From Planctomycetes bacterium GWF2_41_51 (GTDB lineage Bacteria; Planctomycetota; Phycisphaerae; Sedimentisphaerales; UBA12454): a stretch of 33,054 nt of DNA. This document shows positions 15,192-24,654 of the stretch, in pieces. The stretch covers positions 1 through 33,054 of the forward strand of contig MHXZ01000097.1 of NCBI GenBank assembly GCA_001825665.1, in the 5' to 3' direction. Each line of letters begins with the position of its first letter. The first letter of the stretch is position 1. Below the pieces are notes generated by a model that worked only from the letters and a program-made list of their open reading frames with translations, ran no database searches and was not told where the DNA came from. Both the position numbers and the translations under genes were made by a program.

Positions 15192-16499
15192 TTGGAAAAA
15201 TTACAAAAAATATTTATATCGCAGAAAACTGAAAAAAAGTTTAATGAAAAACTGTCTGTTTTCCGTAATAAAATCATAAACGCTCCCCTGCTCAAAGAAA
15301 TAGATTGCAAAAAGGTAAGAAAAATAATTAAAGACGTTCAGCAAAAGCGGGACAAAGCTGTTTCTGAATATACGAGAAAATTCGACAATGTAAAACTGAC
15401 ATCAAACGCATTCAAAATTTCCCAGCACGAATTAGATGCCGCTCATAAGAGTATCGATGGGAAACTTCTGGCCTCGATAAAAAAGAGCATTAAAAATGTT
15501 CGGCAGTATCAAAAGCAGATTTTCATCGGCAAAAATAAAAAATTCAGCGGCACAGGGGTAAAATATACTCCCATAGAAAGAGTCGGCATCTGTGTTCCCG
15601 GCGCATCTGCTCCCCTGCCTTCGACGGTAATAATGACGGCAGTTCCCGCTCAGGTTGCCGGAGTGAAGGAAATTGCGGTTGTTTCTCCGCCCCGTTTTAA
15701 CGGCAGCATTCATCCTGTGATTTTAGCGACATGCAGAGAATTGGGCATAAATGAAATTTATCGTATCGGAGGAGTACAGGCTGTCGCGGCTCTTGCTTAT
15801 GGAACTCCGGCAATTCCGAGAGTATTTAAAATTGTCGGCCCCGGTAATAGCTGGGTACAAACTGCCAAAAAGGAAGTTTTCGGTCAGGTCGATATCGATT
15901 CTGTCGCGGGACCGAGCGAAGTTTTGATTATCGCCGACAAAAACGCCAACCCAGAATTTATCGCCGCCGATATGCTCAGTCAGGCCGAACACGCGCCCGG
16001 CAGCGCGGTGCTGTTCACCGATTCGCAACAGCTCGCTTACGATGTTCTCGGGCATCTCACTATCCAGTGCAAAAATCTTTCAAGATCACAGGAAACAATT
16101 AACTGCCTTAAAGGTTTCAGTCTCATAGCCTGTTTCAGGAATATGAAAGAAATAATCACAGCAGCAAATAGTTTCGCATCAGAACATTTACAGATACAAT
16201 GCGGCAAAAACAGCAGACAAGTCGCTGACAAAATTAAAAATGCCGGCGCGATTTTCATCGGCGAATACAGCCCTGTTGCGACAGGTGATTATTTCGCAGG
16301 GCCAAGTCATACCCTCCCGACCGGCGCAAGCGCAAGATTTTTCAGTCCGTTAAGCAGTAATGATTTCATCAAATCAACAAGCATAATTGAATATAGTGAG
16401 GGTATGCTCAAAAAAAGTGCTGATGATATAATTCGCATCGCCGAAGCCGAAGGTCTTGATGCCCACGCAAAGAGCGTAAAGATCAGACTAAAGAAATAA
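15192..16499 (+). CDS. hisD: Histidinol dehydrogenase
   Basis: A 435-residue enzyme catalysing the last two oxidations of histidine biosynthesis (L-histidinol to L-histidine, NAD-dependent). All expected sites are present: IVGPGNSWVQTAKKEVFG, DSVAGPSEVLIIAD, zinc ligands Q264, H267 (SQAEH), D366 (TGDYF) and H425, and the catalytic pair E331-H332 in ASEHLQI. AGPSHTLPTG follows. Length is normal. The start is a TTG 3 nt after the previous stop, with GGAAG from the end of that gene as ribosome site; no ATG fits better. No other his genes are nearby, so histidine genes are scattered. The gene ends at 16499 and the convergent neighbour's stop begins at 16500. Confidence 0.96.
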   Translation: MEKLQKIFISQKTEKKFNEKLSVFRNKIINAPLLKEIDCKKVRKIIKDVQQKRDKAVSEYTRKFDNVKLTSNAFKISQHELDAAHKSIDGKLLASIKKSIKNVRQYQKQIFIGKNKKFSGTGVKYTPIERVGICVPGASAPLPSTVIMTAVPAQVAGVKEIAVVSPPRFNGSIHPVILATCRELGINEIYRIGGVQAVAALAYGTPAIPRVFKIVGPGNSWVQTAKKEVFGQVDIDSVAGPSEVLIIADKNANPEFIAADMLSQAEHAPGSAVLFTDSQQLAYDVLGHLTIQCKNLSRSQETINCLKGFSLIACFRNMKEIITAANSFASEHLQIQCGKNSRQVADKIKNAGAIFIGEYSPVATGDYFAGPSHTLPTGASARFFSPLSSNDFIKSTSIIEYSEGMLKKSADDIIRIAEAEGLDAHAKSVKIRLKK

Positions 16500-17501
16500 T
16501 TATATCTCCCAGTTTAATCTTTCAGCATTTTTATAATAAAATCTGCCCAAAAGATGCGCAGCAACCATCAACAGGTAAATTTTAATAAATCGCGCAAAGC
16601 CAATCCCGATTGTAAACAAGACAATATTCCCCACCGCTGCTTTTGTGAAAAAAAATCTAAAGTATTGAATCGCGAATATAGATGCCCATAAAGCCAGAAC
16701 CAGCGGCACATAATAAAGAAATGTTTTTAATACCGATTTGATAAGCAGAATAGGATTTAAACCGAGTATCGAGCTGTGCATAATAATTGACAGCAGACCC
16801 ATAGGAAATACCGCAGCGCTTGCGGCCAACACATAATAGAAAATTTTATCAGGCTTGCTATACTCAGGAAAAAATAATAAGAAATCCAGGATACCATCGG
16901 GTTCATTATATTGATATAAACGAATAAAAGGCAAAATTAAAAAAAATAAAAAACAGCCTATTGTCCTCAACATCATAAAAAATGTTTCGCCCAGACTTGA
17001 ATATTCGCTGACATTCACCGACAGGCGAACATAGCCTTCTGCGCTGTTTCGCACACATTGGCAAATATAAAAATACGCGTACAAATTTATCACTAAAATA
17101 ATCAGAGAACCTGTCAAAGATATAAATAGCCCTATCACAGGCCAGGGCATCATAAAAAGAGAAAGGCACATAATCAGAAACGGAATTCCCGCCATAATAA
17201 GAATCATCGAAATGCCTGTTGCGTTAAGCGGATAAAAAAACACATCGATAAACCAGGGGAATTTTCGTTTTAAATCTTTTTCATCTTTCTCATCTTTAAA
17301 TTCTTCATTCAAAGTATTGACGAAAGGTTCAGGCACATCGTTTGTAAACTTCGGTTTTTGAAGTTCAGGCGGGAGAAATTCTTTATTCGATGATGGAATT
17401 GTTACAACGGAATTGCATTTGGAACATTTACCTTTTTTGCCCGCACAATTATCAGGCGCGGAAAACCACTTCCCACAGTTTTGGCAATCAAAGTAAATCA
17501 T
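16500..17501 (-). CDS. Zinc-ribbon membrane protein, function unknown
   Basis: A 333-residue protein. The N-terminus holds a zinc ribbon with C6, C9, C26 and C29 (DCQNCGKWFS ... KGKCSKCNSVV), then a charged linker (EFKDEKDEKDLKRKF, about 67-85) and a hydrophobic body with roughly six membrane segments (for example ISMILIMAGIPFLIMCLSLF near 95-115, then FISLTGSLIILVINLYAYFY). Many planctomycetes carry such zinc-ribbon-plus-polytopic-membrane proteins of unknown function; the link to any one family is not certain here. It follows alaS by 28 nt on the same strand and would be the last gene of the gltX-recA-alaS unit. Its stop codon abuts that of hisD with no gap. Confidence 0.8.
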   Translation of the reverse strand: MIYFDCQNCGKWFSAPDNCAGKKGKCSKCNSVVTIPSSNKEFLPPELQKPKFTNDVPEPFVNTLNEEFKDEKDEKDLKRKFPWFIDVFFYPLNATGISMILIMAGIPFLIMCLSLFMMPWPVIGLFISLTGSLIILVINLYAYFYICQCVRNSAEGYVRLSVNVSEYSSLGETFFMMLRTIGCFLFFLILPFIRLYQYNEPDGILDFLLFFPEYSKPDKIFYYVLAASAAVFPMGLLSIIMHSSILGLNPILLIKSVLKTFLYYVPLVLALWASIFAIQYFRFFFTKAAVGNIVLFTIGIGFARFIKIYLLMVAAHLLGRFYYKNAERLNWEI

Positions 17502-17529
17502 AAATTATGCGAAAAATCCAGGCTTGCTG

Positions 17530-20211
17530 CTACTTTCTCAATTTCGCTTTGACAAGTTCGGCCGCTCTGGCAAGTGCATCGTCGATTTTTGACGGGTCTT
17601 TTCCGCCTGCCTGCGCCATCTGCGGTCTGCCTCCGCCTGCACCTGCAACTATTGGCGCGATTTCCTTAACAATATCGCCCGCTTTCAAACCTTTGGCGAC
17701 AAGGTCATCGGTGACACCTGCAAGCAGCGTAACTTTGTCGTCCGCTTCGGCCATTCCAAAAACTACAACGGCAGTTCCGACTTTCTGCTTTATCATATCA
17801 ATCGCCGTGCGAACCTGTTCAATCGGTGTATTTTCAATTTTGCTTATCACGACAGAAGCGGCTGCGATTATTTCCGCATTGTCGAGCAGTTGCCTTGCCT
17901 TATCGAGAAAATTCGTTCCATTATTTACCGGCGCCGATTTTAACTGCTTTGCGAGTTTCTTATTTTCATCGATAAGTTTATTCACGCGCACAGGCAGTTC
18001 CTGCGCTTTTGCTTTTAGAGTTTGCCCAAGCTGTTCGATGATTTCACTTCGCTCGGCGTAATAATCCAAAAGACCATTTCCGGTCAGTGCAGTAATTCTT
18101 CGCACGCCCGCAGAAATGCTTTCTTCTTTAATTATTTTCAGGCCGATGATTTTTCCGGTATTATCGACGTGCGTTCCGCCGCAGAATTCCCTGCTGAACG
18201 CCTGCGAAAGATTCTTTTCATCCGGAGCGCCGACTCCAATCACGCGAACTGTGTCGCCATATTTTTCATTGAACAACGCCATCGCGCCAAGTTTTTTCGC
18301 TTCATCTATCGGCAGCACAACCGAAGTTACCGGCAGGCTTTCCCTGATTTTATCGTTTGCAAGTTTTTCAACCTGCTTGATTTCTTCCTGCGAAAGTGCT
18401 TTCGGCGTTGTAAAATCGAACCGCAGATATTCCGGACTTACGAGACTGCCCTGCTGCGCGACATTTCTGCCGAGAGTCTGCTGCAATGCCCACTGCAGAA
18501 TATGCGTGGCCGTATGATTTTTTCTGCTCTGCTGACGAGACTGGTCAACGATTGCATTGACTTCATCACCGACTTTCATTGAGCCATTTATCAGCTTGCC
18601 TTTATGAATGGCGCAGTCAGCCATTTTCTCTGTCATCTCAACAGCAAATTCGCCTGCTGAACATTTTATAATTCCCTTGTCTCCGACCTGTCCGCCCGAC
18701 TCCGCATAGAAACAAGTCTTCTCAAGCACAATCGCGACGTCATTTCCTGTAGTCAGAATACCGCTGTTTTTAAAGCCGCTCTGGTCAATAAAGCCAATTA
18801 CTTTTGTTCGTATATTTTCTCTATCATATTTCGCGCTGTCATCCGTCGCCGGAAGCTGCACATCCGTAACAATCTGAATGCCGGTTGTTTTTTGCGCCGC
18901 TCTTGCGCGTTCTCTTTGTTCTTCCATCAGCTTTTCAAAGCCCGCAGTATCGACCTTCAAATTCTGCTCTCTCGCCATAAGCTGCGTTAAATCGAGCGGA
19001 AAGCCAAACGTATCGTAAAGCTGAAACGCATCTGCGCCGCTGATAGTTCCTGTGCTTTTACCTTTTTGAGCGGCTTCGGCAAAAATTTCAAGACCTCTGT
19101 CGAGCGTTCTGCCGAAACTTTCTTCTTCCGACCTGATAACTGTTTTTACAAGTTCGCCGCGCTGCTTGATTTCATCAAATGCGTGCCCCATCAAATTTAT
19201 AACTACATCGACAAGCCTGTAAATAAATGGTTCGTGCATATCGAGTGTTCGGCCGAAACGTGCGGCTCGTCTCAAAATTCTGCGAAGCACATATCCCCTG
19301 CCGTCATTGCTCGGAGTACAACCGTCAGTTATCGCAAAGACAAGCGTTCGCAAATGGTCTGCAATCACGCGAAACGCAATATCTTTTTTCTCCATCGTGC
19401 CTTCATACCGCTGATTGCACAATATGCCAATCGCATTTAGAATTTGTGTGAATAAATCCGTATCGTAATTCGATTGTTTGCCTTGCAGGATGCGCGTTAT
19501 TCTTTCAAGGCCCATTCCCGTATCGACATGCTTCGCGGGTAATGGTGACAACTTGCCGCTGCTGTCGCGATTAAACTGAATGAAAACAAGATTCCAGATT
19601 TCAATTACGCTGGGATTATCTTTATTTATAAATGGAGCGCCGGATTTATCAGGCGTCCCATCATAATGTATCTCGCTGCATGGCCCGCAGGGACCGCTGT
19701 CGCCCATTTCCCAGAAATTATCTTTTTTATTTCCCTTGTGAATCCGTTCTTCAGGCAAAAACTTAAGCCACAAATTTCGTGCTTCATCATCAGGCGCAAG
19801 ACCATCGTGCTCATCGCCCTGAAAATAAGTCGCGTGCAGTCTCGACGGGTCGATTCCCCAACGCTGCGTTAAAAGTTCCCACGCCCATTCGATTGCCTCG
19901 GCTTTGAAATAATCGCCGAAAGACCAGTTGCCCAGCATTTCGAAAAATGTATGATGATAGGTATCTGTTCCGACATCTTCGAGGTCGTTGTGCTTACCGC
20001 CGGCGCGGATGCACTTCTGACTGTTTGCAGCGCGTTTGTAATCTCTGCTGCCTGTACCGAGGAAAACATCCTTGAACTGATTCATTCCCGCGTTTGTGAA
20101 CAGCAGCGTTTCGTCGCCAATCGGCACAACCGGCCAGCTCGGAACAAAAGTATGTTTTTTTTCTATAAAGAAATCAATGAACGATTTTCGTATTTGTGCT
20201 GCTGTCAACAT
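17530..20211 (-). CDS. alaS: Alanine--tRNA ligase
   Basis: An 893-residue class II synthetase that charges tRNA-Ala. The catalytic core shows TNAGMNQFKDVFLG (39-52), HHTFFEMLGNWSFGDYF (86-102), the GDSGPCGPCSEIHYDG run (170-185) and DTGMGLERI (230-238). The editing domain has HTATH (566-570) and CGGTH (677-681), with the metal-binding residues intact. The C-terminal domain contains AQAGGKD. The length is normal. The ATG is 6 nt after the recA stop; no good Shine-Dalgarno lies directly in front of it, so translation is probably coupled to recA. The recA-alaS pairing is seen in other bacteria and supports the start choice. Confidence 0.97.
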   Translation of the reverse strand: MLTAAQIRKSFIDFFIEKKHTFVPSWPVVPIGDETLLFTNAGMNQFKDVFLGTGSRDYKRAANSQKCIRAGGKHNDLEDVGTDTYHHTFFEMLGNWSFGDYFKAEAIEWAWELLTQRWGIDPSRLHATYFQGDEHDGLAPDDEARNLWLKFLPEERIHKGNKKDNFWEMGDSGPCGPCSEIHYDGTPDKSGAPFINKDNPSVIEIWNLVFIQFNRDSSGKLSPLPAKHVDTGMGLERITRILQGKQSNYDTDLFTQILNAIGILCNQRYEGTMEKKDIAFRVIADHLRTLVFAITDGCTPSNDGRGYVLRRILRRAARFGRTLDMHEPFIYRLVDVVINLMGHAFDEIKQRGELVKTVIRSEEESFGRTLDRGLEIFAEAAQKGKSTGTISGADAFQLYDTFGFPLDLTQLMAREQNLKVDTAGFEKLMEEQRERARAAQKTTGIQIVTDVQLPATDDSAKYDRENIRTKVIGFIDQSGFKNSGILTTGNDVAIVLEKTCFYAESGGQVGDKGIIKCSAGEFAVEMTEKMADCAIHKGKLINGSMKVGDEVNAIVDQSRQQSRKNHTATHILQWALQQTLGRNVAQQGSLVSPEYLRFDFTTPKALSQEEIKQVEKLANDKIRESLPVTSVVLPIDEAKKLGAMALFNEKYGDTVRVIGVGAPDEKNLSQAFSREFCGGTHVDNTGKIIGLKIIKEESISAGVRRITALTGNGLLDYYAERSEIIEQLGQTLKAKAQELPVRVNKLIDENKKLAKQLKSAPVNNGTNFLDKARQLLDNAEIIAAASVVISKIENTPIEQVRTAIDMIKQKVGTAVVVFGMAEADDKVTLLAGVTDDLVAKGLKAGDIVKEIAPIVAGAGGGRPQMAQAGGKDPSKIDDALARAAELVKAKLRK

Positions 20212-20217
20212 TTGCGT

Positions 20218-21273
20218 TTACGCTTTCACTCCTACTGCGGTGAGAATTTTATCGCTGATTTCTTTGGTTAATTTTTTATCTTCGATAAGAAGTTTTTTGG
20301 CGTTTTCTCTGCCCTGACCTAATTTTGTTTCGCCGTAGAGCAGCCATGCGCCGCTTTTGGCGATAACGCCGCATGTACAGCCAAGGTCAATCAAGTCGCC
20401 TTCATAGCTTATGCCGCCGTCGAACATGATATCGAATTCAGCTTCACGGAAAGGCGGCGCGATTTTATTTTTTACAACTCTTGCACGAACTCTGCTGCCG
20501 ATTGCGTTGACAGCGTCTTTTATCGTCGATACTCTTCTGATATCCAGCCTGACGGAACTGTAAAATTTCAGAGCGTTGCCGCCGGTCGTTGTTTCAGGAT
20601 TGCCGAACATCACGCCGATTTTCATTCTAATCTGGTTAATGAAAATCAGACAGGTTTTGCTCTTGCTTATAATGCCGGTAAGTTTTCTCATCGCCTGACT
20701 CATCAGTCTTGCCTGCAATCCCATATGCGACTGACCCATTTCGCCCTGTAATTCGGCCGCAGGAATAAGAGCTGCGACAGAGTCAATAACTATAACATCA
20801 ACCGCATTAGACTTTACCAACATCTCGGCAATATCCAAAGCCTGCTCACCGGTATCCGGCTGGCTTACCAGCAAACCGCTGACATCCACACCGAGACGTT
20901 TTGCCCACGTAGTATCCAGCGCGTGTTCGGCGTCGATAAATGCCGCGACACCGCCCATCTTTTGAGCTCCTGCGATGACGTGCAAAGCAAGAGTAGTTTT
21001 ACCGCTGGATTCAGGCCCGAAAAATTCTATTATTCTGCCGCGAGGTATGCCGCAGCCGCCCAGCGCGATATCCAGCGACATTGAACCGGTTGGAATTCCC
21101 TCAATTTTGGCGTATCGGCTCTCGTCCATCTGCATAATCGAGCCGCTGCCGTATTGTTTTTCTATCTGTGCGATCGCTCTTTCGAGAGAACTGTTTTTTT
21201 CTGTCTGTTTATCCTGCTTTTCCTGTTTTTCGTCTTTTTCTTCCGTCTTCTTTGGTTTACCAGCCTTAGCCAT
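20218..21273 (-). CDS. recA: RecA recombinase
   Basis: A 351-residue RecA that forms filaments on ssDNA for recombination and repair. Walker A is GPESSGKT (86-93), Walker B lies in [12 protein letters not shown], and the diagnostic [20 protein letters not shown] and [28 protein letters not shown] follow. A Lys/Glu-rich N-terminal tail of about 27 residues ([20 protein letters not shown]) is longer than usual and low in complexity. A strong AGGAAGG site precedes the ATG. It sits in the middle of gltX-pfkB-thpR-recA-alaS, 30 nt after thpR. I saw no clear LexA-type palindrome immediately upstream, so SOS control from this position is unsupported. Confidence 0.98.
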   Translation of the reverse strand: MAKAGKPKKTEEKDEKQEKQDKQTEKNSSLERAIAQIEKQYGSGSIMQMDESRYAKIEGIPTGSMSLDIALGGCGIPRGRIIEFFGPESSGKTTLALHVIAGAQKMGGVAAFIDAEHALDTTWAKRLGVDVSGLLVSQPDTGEQALDIAEMLVKSNAVDVIVIDSVAALIPAAELQGEMGQSHMGLQARLMSQAMRKLTGIISKSKTCLIFINQIRMKIGVMFGNPETTTGGNALKFYSSVRLDIRRVSTIKDAVNAIGSRVRARVVKNKIAPPFREAEFDIMFDGGISYEGDLIDLGCTCGVIAKSGAWLLYGETKLGQGRENAKKLLIEDKKLTKEISDKILTAVGVKA

Positions 21274-21303
21274 AATTTTCCTTCCTGTTATTCCTTTAAA
21301 TTA

Positions 21304-21864
21304 TTATTTAAAATTTATTTTCTTCAACAGCGTATATACCGGACCGTCAGATGTCAACTGACTTTTATAAAAGCATACGCCGTCTATTTTTATCTTTGGT
21401 GCATCGACTTTTCCAAAATCCGCAATAGTCTGCGGCAGCGTCCTGTCTTTAAAACCTTCCTTTACCCGTGCAAGGGTAAGATGAGGACTGAAATCCCTTT
21501 GTTCCTTCTCAAATCCCAGTTCTGCGAACGCATCTTCTAAATCGGCTGCAAGTTTCTGGAGTTCTTCGCTGGGCTTTTCGACTCCGAGCCAAAGCACTTT
21601 CGGCGGCCTGCCGAAGCACCCTACTCTCGAAAATTCAAGTTCAAAACTTTTTATACCATCGCAAACAATTTCAAGCGTTTGGCAGATTTCTTCGGCCATA
21701 TCATCCTGCACATCGCCCAAAAATTTCAAAGTCAGATGAATAAGTTCAGGATTAACCCATTTTATCCCCGCAGGATTTTTCAGCTTGCGTTTAAGTTCGC
21801 TTTGCAGTTTTTCAATCCTGCCTCGAAGTTCACTGCTAATATCTGCCGCGATAAAACATCGCAT
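21304..21864 (-). CDS. thpR: RNA 2',3'-cyclic phosphodiesterase
   Basis: A 186-residue member of the 2H phosphoesterase family. The two HxTx motifs are HLTL at 43-46 and HLTL at 128-131, with the typical N-terminus MRCFIAADISSELRGRIEKL and GCFGRPPKVLWLGVE in between. Such enzymes open 2',3'-cyclic phosphate ends of RNA (formerly called 2'-5' RNA ligase). Length is normal for the family. It begins 2 nt after the pfkB stop and is followed by recA; in many bacteria thpR lies near cinA/recA genes, and cinA is missing here. Probably cytosolic. Confidence 0.92.
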   Translation of the reverse strand: MRCFIAADISSELRGRIEKLQSELKRKLKNPAGIKWVNPELIHLTLKFLGDVQDDMAEEICQTLEIVCDGIKSFELEFSRVGCFGRPPKVLWLGVEKPSEELQKLAADLEDAFAELGFEKEQRDFSPHLTLARVKEGFKDRTLPQTIADFGKVDAPKIKIDGVCFYKSQLTSDGPVYTLLKKINFK

Positions 21865-21866
21865 AA

Positions 21867-22772
21867 TTAGAATTCCGTCATTTTCCTTAACTCGTTAAAT
21901 CTCTTATCTATTTCAGACCTGCCCTCAGATGTGATAGCAGACAATGAAAAGCCTTCAATTATAATCGAAGCGGTAACTGTTCCATAAGCAATAGCGGTTT
22001 TGAGAAATTGGGAATCTGTTCTGCCAGATGCCGCAAGATAACCCATCAAAGCGCCTGCAAAAGAATCGCCCGCTCCCGTTGGGTCTTTAAGGTCGATGCT
22101 CGGATACGAGCCGAGAATAAACCAGTTGCCGTCTTTATCGAGAGAGATAGAACCATTCGAGCCTTTTTTGATTATCACAGCTTTCGGTCCCATTTTTACA
22201 AGTTCTTTCGCGGCAACCGCAAGATTATCGCACCGCGTCAGCATTTTCGCTTCGCCTTCGTTCAATATCAGTGCGTCAATTCTCGGCAAAAGTCTTTTTA
22301 GCTCATCGCATTGACCGTCTATCCAGCAGTTCATCGTATCAGCGACAATAAACTTCGGATTGGTTAATTGTTCGAGAAGCTGTTTCTGCAATGCGGGATG
22401 CGTATTGGCGAGAAAAACATATTCACTGTCCCTGAATTGCTCCGGAACAATCGGCGGCCGTTCCGAAAGAACATTTAGCTGCATCGCGTCAGTCAATGCC
22501 TGGCTCATATCGCCCTGATAAGAACCCTTCCATCTGAAAGTTTTACTGCCGCTGCGAACCTCAAGACCGGAAAGGTCAACGTCCCGCCCTGCAAAAACTT
22601 TTGTCAAATCGAAAGGACAATCGTCCCCTACTACCCCGACAAAACGTACCGGCGAAAAGAAACTTGCCGCCATCGCGAAATAAACTGCCGAACCGCCGAC
22701 GCAATTCTCACTTTTGCCCATCGGCGTACTTACCGTATCAATCCCTATCGATCCTGTTACAAGCAAACTCAT
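21867..22772 (-). CDS. PfkB-family carbohydrate/nucleoside kinase
   Basis: A 301-residue ribokinase-type kinase. The C-terminal PfkB motif DPTGAGDSFAGALMGYLA is present with catalytic D236 in GAGD (233-236), and the N-terminal GGSAVYFAMAASFF corresponds to the first signature. It starts MSLLVTGSIGIDTV, as in adenosine/inosine kinase-like and sugar kinase members. The substrate cannot be deduced: sugars, nucleosides or aminoimidazole riboside are all known for the family. An AAGGGAG site precedes the ATG and the gap to gltX is 29 nt. Planctomycete neighbourhood does not pin down its role. Confidence 0.88.
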   Translation of the reverse strand: MSLLVTGSIGIDTVSTPMGKSENCVGGSAVYFAMAASFFSPVRFVGVVGDDCPFDLTKVFAGRDVDLSGLEVRSGSKTFRWKGSYQGDMSQALTDAMQLNVLSERPPIVPEQFRDSEYVFLANTHPALQKQLLEQLTNPKFIVADTMNCWIDGQCDELKRLLPRIDALILNEGEAKMLTRCDNLAVAAKELVKMGPKAVIIKKGSNGSISLDKDGNWFILGSYPSIDLKDPTGAGDSFAGALMGYLAASGRTDSQFLKTAIAYGTVTASIIIEGFSLSAITSEGRSEIDKRFNELRKMTEF

Positions 22773-22801
22773 TTTGCACTCCCTTAGGATTAACTCCTTT
22801 T

Positions 22802-24430
22802 TTATTTTTTCGAATATTCGTTAATAGTCCGTTCCATTCGTGTTATTGTAGCATTAATTCCCAACATCTCAATAGATTCAAATATTGGAAGTGAAATTGT
22901 TGTCCCGCAAATAGCAACCCGCAGCGGCTGTGCCACCTTGCCAAGCCCGATTTGCTTCTGCTCTGCTATCCCGCGAAGAAGATTTTCAATAGATTCTTCG
23001 CTGATTTTGTCCAGCGCAGCTAACTTTTCTTTTAAAAGAGCAAGCATCGCAAGACCTTCACCATCGTTTTTAAGCAGAACTTTCTCTACATCCTTTTGGT
23101 CATATTCAACTTTGTCATCTGCCGTGAAAAGAAATCTGCTCTTATGGTCTATTTCCGCCAGTGTTCTGGCACCGGCGCAGGCTTTTAACACCTTTTTGAG
23201 CAGCAAATCATCAGCTTTAGCTGCCGGCGAATTTACCTCTTTCAGAAAATCTTTGTACCTGCTTAGTAACTTCTCTTCCGGGAGCATTTTTATATGCTCC
23301 ATATTAAAGGCCACAAGCTTCTTGCGGTCAAAAAGACAATTAGTTTTATTGAACCGGGTCGGGTCGAAAGTATCGATGATTTCCTGCAAAGTCATTATTT
23401 CTTTATCGATGGGCGGGCTATACCCCAAAAGTGCGATAAAGTTTACAAGTGTTTCAGGCAAAAATCCGCTTTTGAAAAAATCCACGATATTTATTTCGGG
23501 AAGCTCTATTTTCAGATACCCTGCCATCGCATCAATCGCCGGAGTATCAGGCATCGCATCGCCTGAAAGAAACTCATCAATCTCCGCAATAGTTATCCCG
23601 CCGATGGCTGCAAGTTTTTCCTTATCGAGGCCTTGTGCCTTTTTTATTGCGGCTTTTAAAACTTTCGCGCGTTCGCGTTTAGACATTTTGCCGCCGCCTT
23701 CGCTGACGATTACCGACAAATGCGCATACACTGGTGTCTTGAATCCAAATGCCTGCTGCATAACAATATGCCCCGGCGTATTCATCAGGTGTTCCTGCCC
23801 CCTGATAACGTGTGTGATGCCCATCAATTCGTCATCGACAACACAGGCAAGATGATATGTAGGAAATCCATCGCTTTTCTGGATTATAAAGTCGCTTAAA
23901 TCTTTGCCGTTAAATCGAACCTCTCCGCGCACAATATCATTAACAATGATCTCATCATCCGGCATACAAAATCGAACAACTACATCCCTGCCCTGTGCTT
24001 TTGCGGCTTCGACATCCGCAAGAGTTGGAAATTTCGCAGGACGCCGGTAAAGAAAATTCTGTTTTCTATCCGAAGCCTCTTTCCGCATCCGTTCTAATTC
24101 TTCAGCGGTATCGAAACAATAATATGCTTTACCTGCATCCAAAAGCCGCTGAATATATTTATTATAAATGTCGAGTCTTTGTGACTGGAAATATGGCCCT
24201 GCCGGCCCGCCGATTTCCGGACCTTCGTCCCATTTTATCCCAAGCCAGCTTAAATCGTCCATTACCTGTTTTGCCGCGGTGGGACTATTTCTGCTCTGGT
24301 CGGTATCCTCCATTCGAAGGATATACTTACCGCCGGTATTTTTTGCCCAAATGAGGTCAAAAAGTGCAGTGCGAGCACCGCCTATATGAAGATACCCAGT
24401 CGGAGATGGTGCAAACCTCGTTACTGCCAT
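22802..24430 (-). CDS. gltX: Glutamate--tRNA ligase with an insertion after KMSKR
   Basis: A 542-residue class I synthetase that charges tRNA-Glu (and tRNA-Gln if non-discriminating). HIGH-type motif HIGG in FAPSPTGYLHIGGARTALFD (6-25), EDTDQSRNS (41-49), VIRGQEHLMNTP (208-219), and KMSKR (248-252). Between KMSKR and the normally close GFLPETLVNFIALLGY (322-337) about 65 extra residues occur, including a helical KVLKAAIKKAQGLDKEKLAA and a small acidic segment; typical GluRS have roughly ten there. This accounts for the length above the usual 470-490. The C-terminal anticodon domain is present. The first gene of the operon, with AAAGG before the ATG and a sigma70 promoter at 24460-24488. Confidence 0.95.
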   Translation of the reverse strand: MAVTRFAPSPTGYLHIGGARTALFDLIWAKNTGGKYILRMEDTDQSRNSPTAAKQVMDDLSWLGIKWDEGPEIGGPAGPYFQSQRLDIYNKYIQRLLDAGKAYYCFDTAEELERMRKEASDRKQNFLYRRPAKFPTLADVEAAKAQGRDVVVRFCMPDDEIIVNDIVRGEVRFNGKDLSDFIIQKSDGFPTYHLACVVDDELMGITHVIRGQEHLMNTPGHIVMQQAFGFKTPVYAHLSVIVSEGGGKMSKRERAKVLKAAIKKAQGLDKEKLAAIGGITIAEIDEFLSGDAMPDTPAIDAMAGYLKIELPEINIVDFFKSGFLPETLVNFIALLGYSPPIDKEIMTLQEIIDTFDPTRFNKTNCLFDRKKLVAFNMEHIKMLPEEKLLSRYKDFLKEVNSPAAKADDLLLKKVLKACAGARTLAEIDHKSRFLFTADDKVEYDQKDVEKVLLKNDGEGLAMLALLKEKLAALDKISEESIENLLRGIAEQKQIGLGKVAQPLRVAICGTTISLPIFESIEMLGINATITRMERTINEYSKK

Positions 24431-24459
24431 AATTGCCTTTCAAAACAAAACTTTCGCTA

Positions 24460-24488
24460 AATTTAAGTCTCATAAATACTAAAGTCAA
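24460..24488 (-). promoter_or_regulatory. Promoter of the gltX-pfkB-thpR-recA-alaS unit
   Basis: On the minus strand TTGACT (24488-24483), a 17-nt spacer and TAAATT (24465-24460). The 12 bases CTTAAATTTAGC around the -10 are identical to those of the gcv promoter at 9144-9155. The predicted leader is about 25 nt. Confidence 0.7.
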
Positions 24489-24602
24489 GGAGATAATAAG
24501 AGCCTGACGCGGTTATCAGTTGTCGATTATCGACTAATCCGTGTCTAATTTTACTGATAACTGAGTCCTGGAGAACTGATAACTTATCACCATTTTATTT
24601 AT
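24489..24602. repeat. Intergenic phrase region with inverted and direct short repeats
   Basis: Palindrome GTCGAT-T-ATCGAC (24522-24534). ACTGATAACT occurs directly repeated at 24553-24562 and 24575-24584, and inverted as TTATCAGT at 24513-24520. No gene is seen. The rest of the gap up to the prepilin gene contains a promoter and a long leader. Confidence 0.55.
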
Positions 24603-24617
24603 TTTGCCATTTTTCTA

Positions 24618-24646
24618 TTGACAGATTGTTTACAGTTTGCTATTTT
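24618..24646 (+). promoter_or_regulatory. Sigma70-type promoter of the prepilin-like gene
   Basis: A perfect TTGACA (24618-24623), a 17-nt spacer and TATTTT (24641-24646). It is the only strong promoter in the gap and implies a leader of about 370 nt before the ATG at 25028. Confidence 0.65.
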
Positions 24647-24654
24647 ATATTTGT

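Noticed and set aside
21274-21303. LexA/SOS box before recA
   Set aside because: Only 30 nt separate thpR and recA and no clear palindrome of the known types is present.
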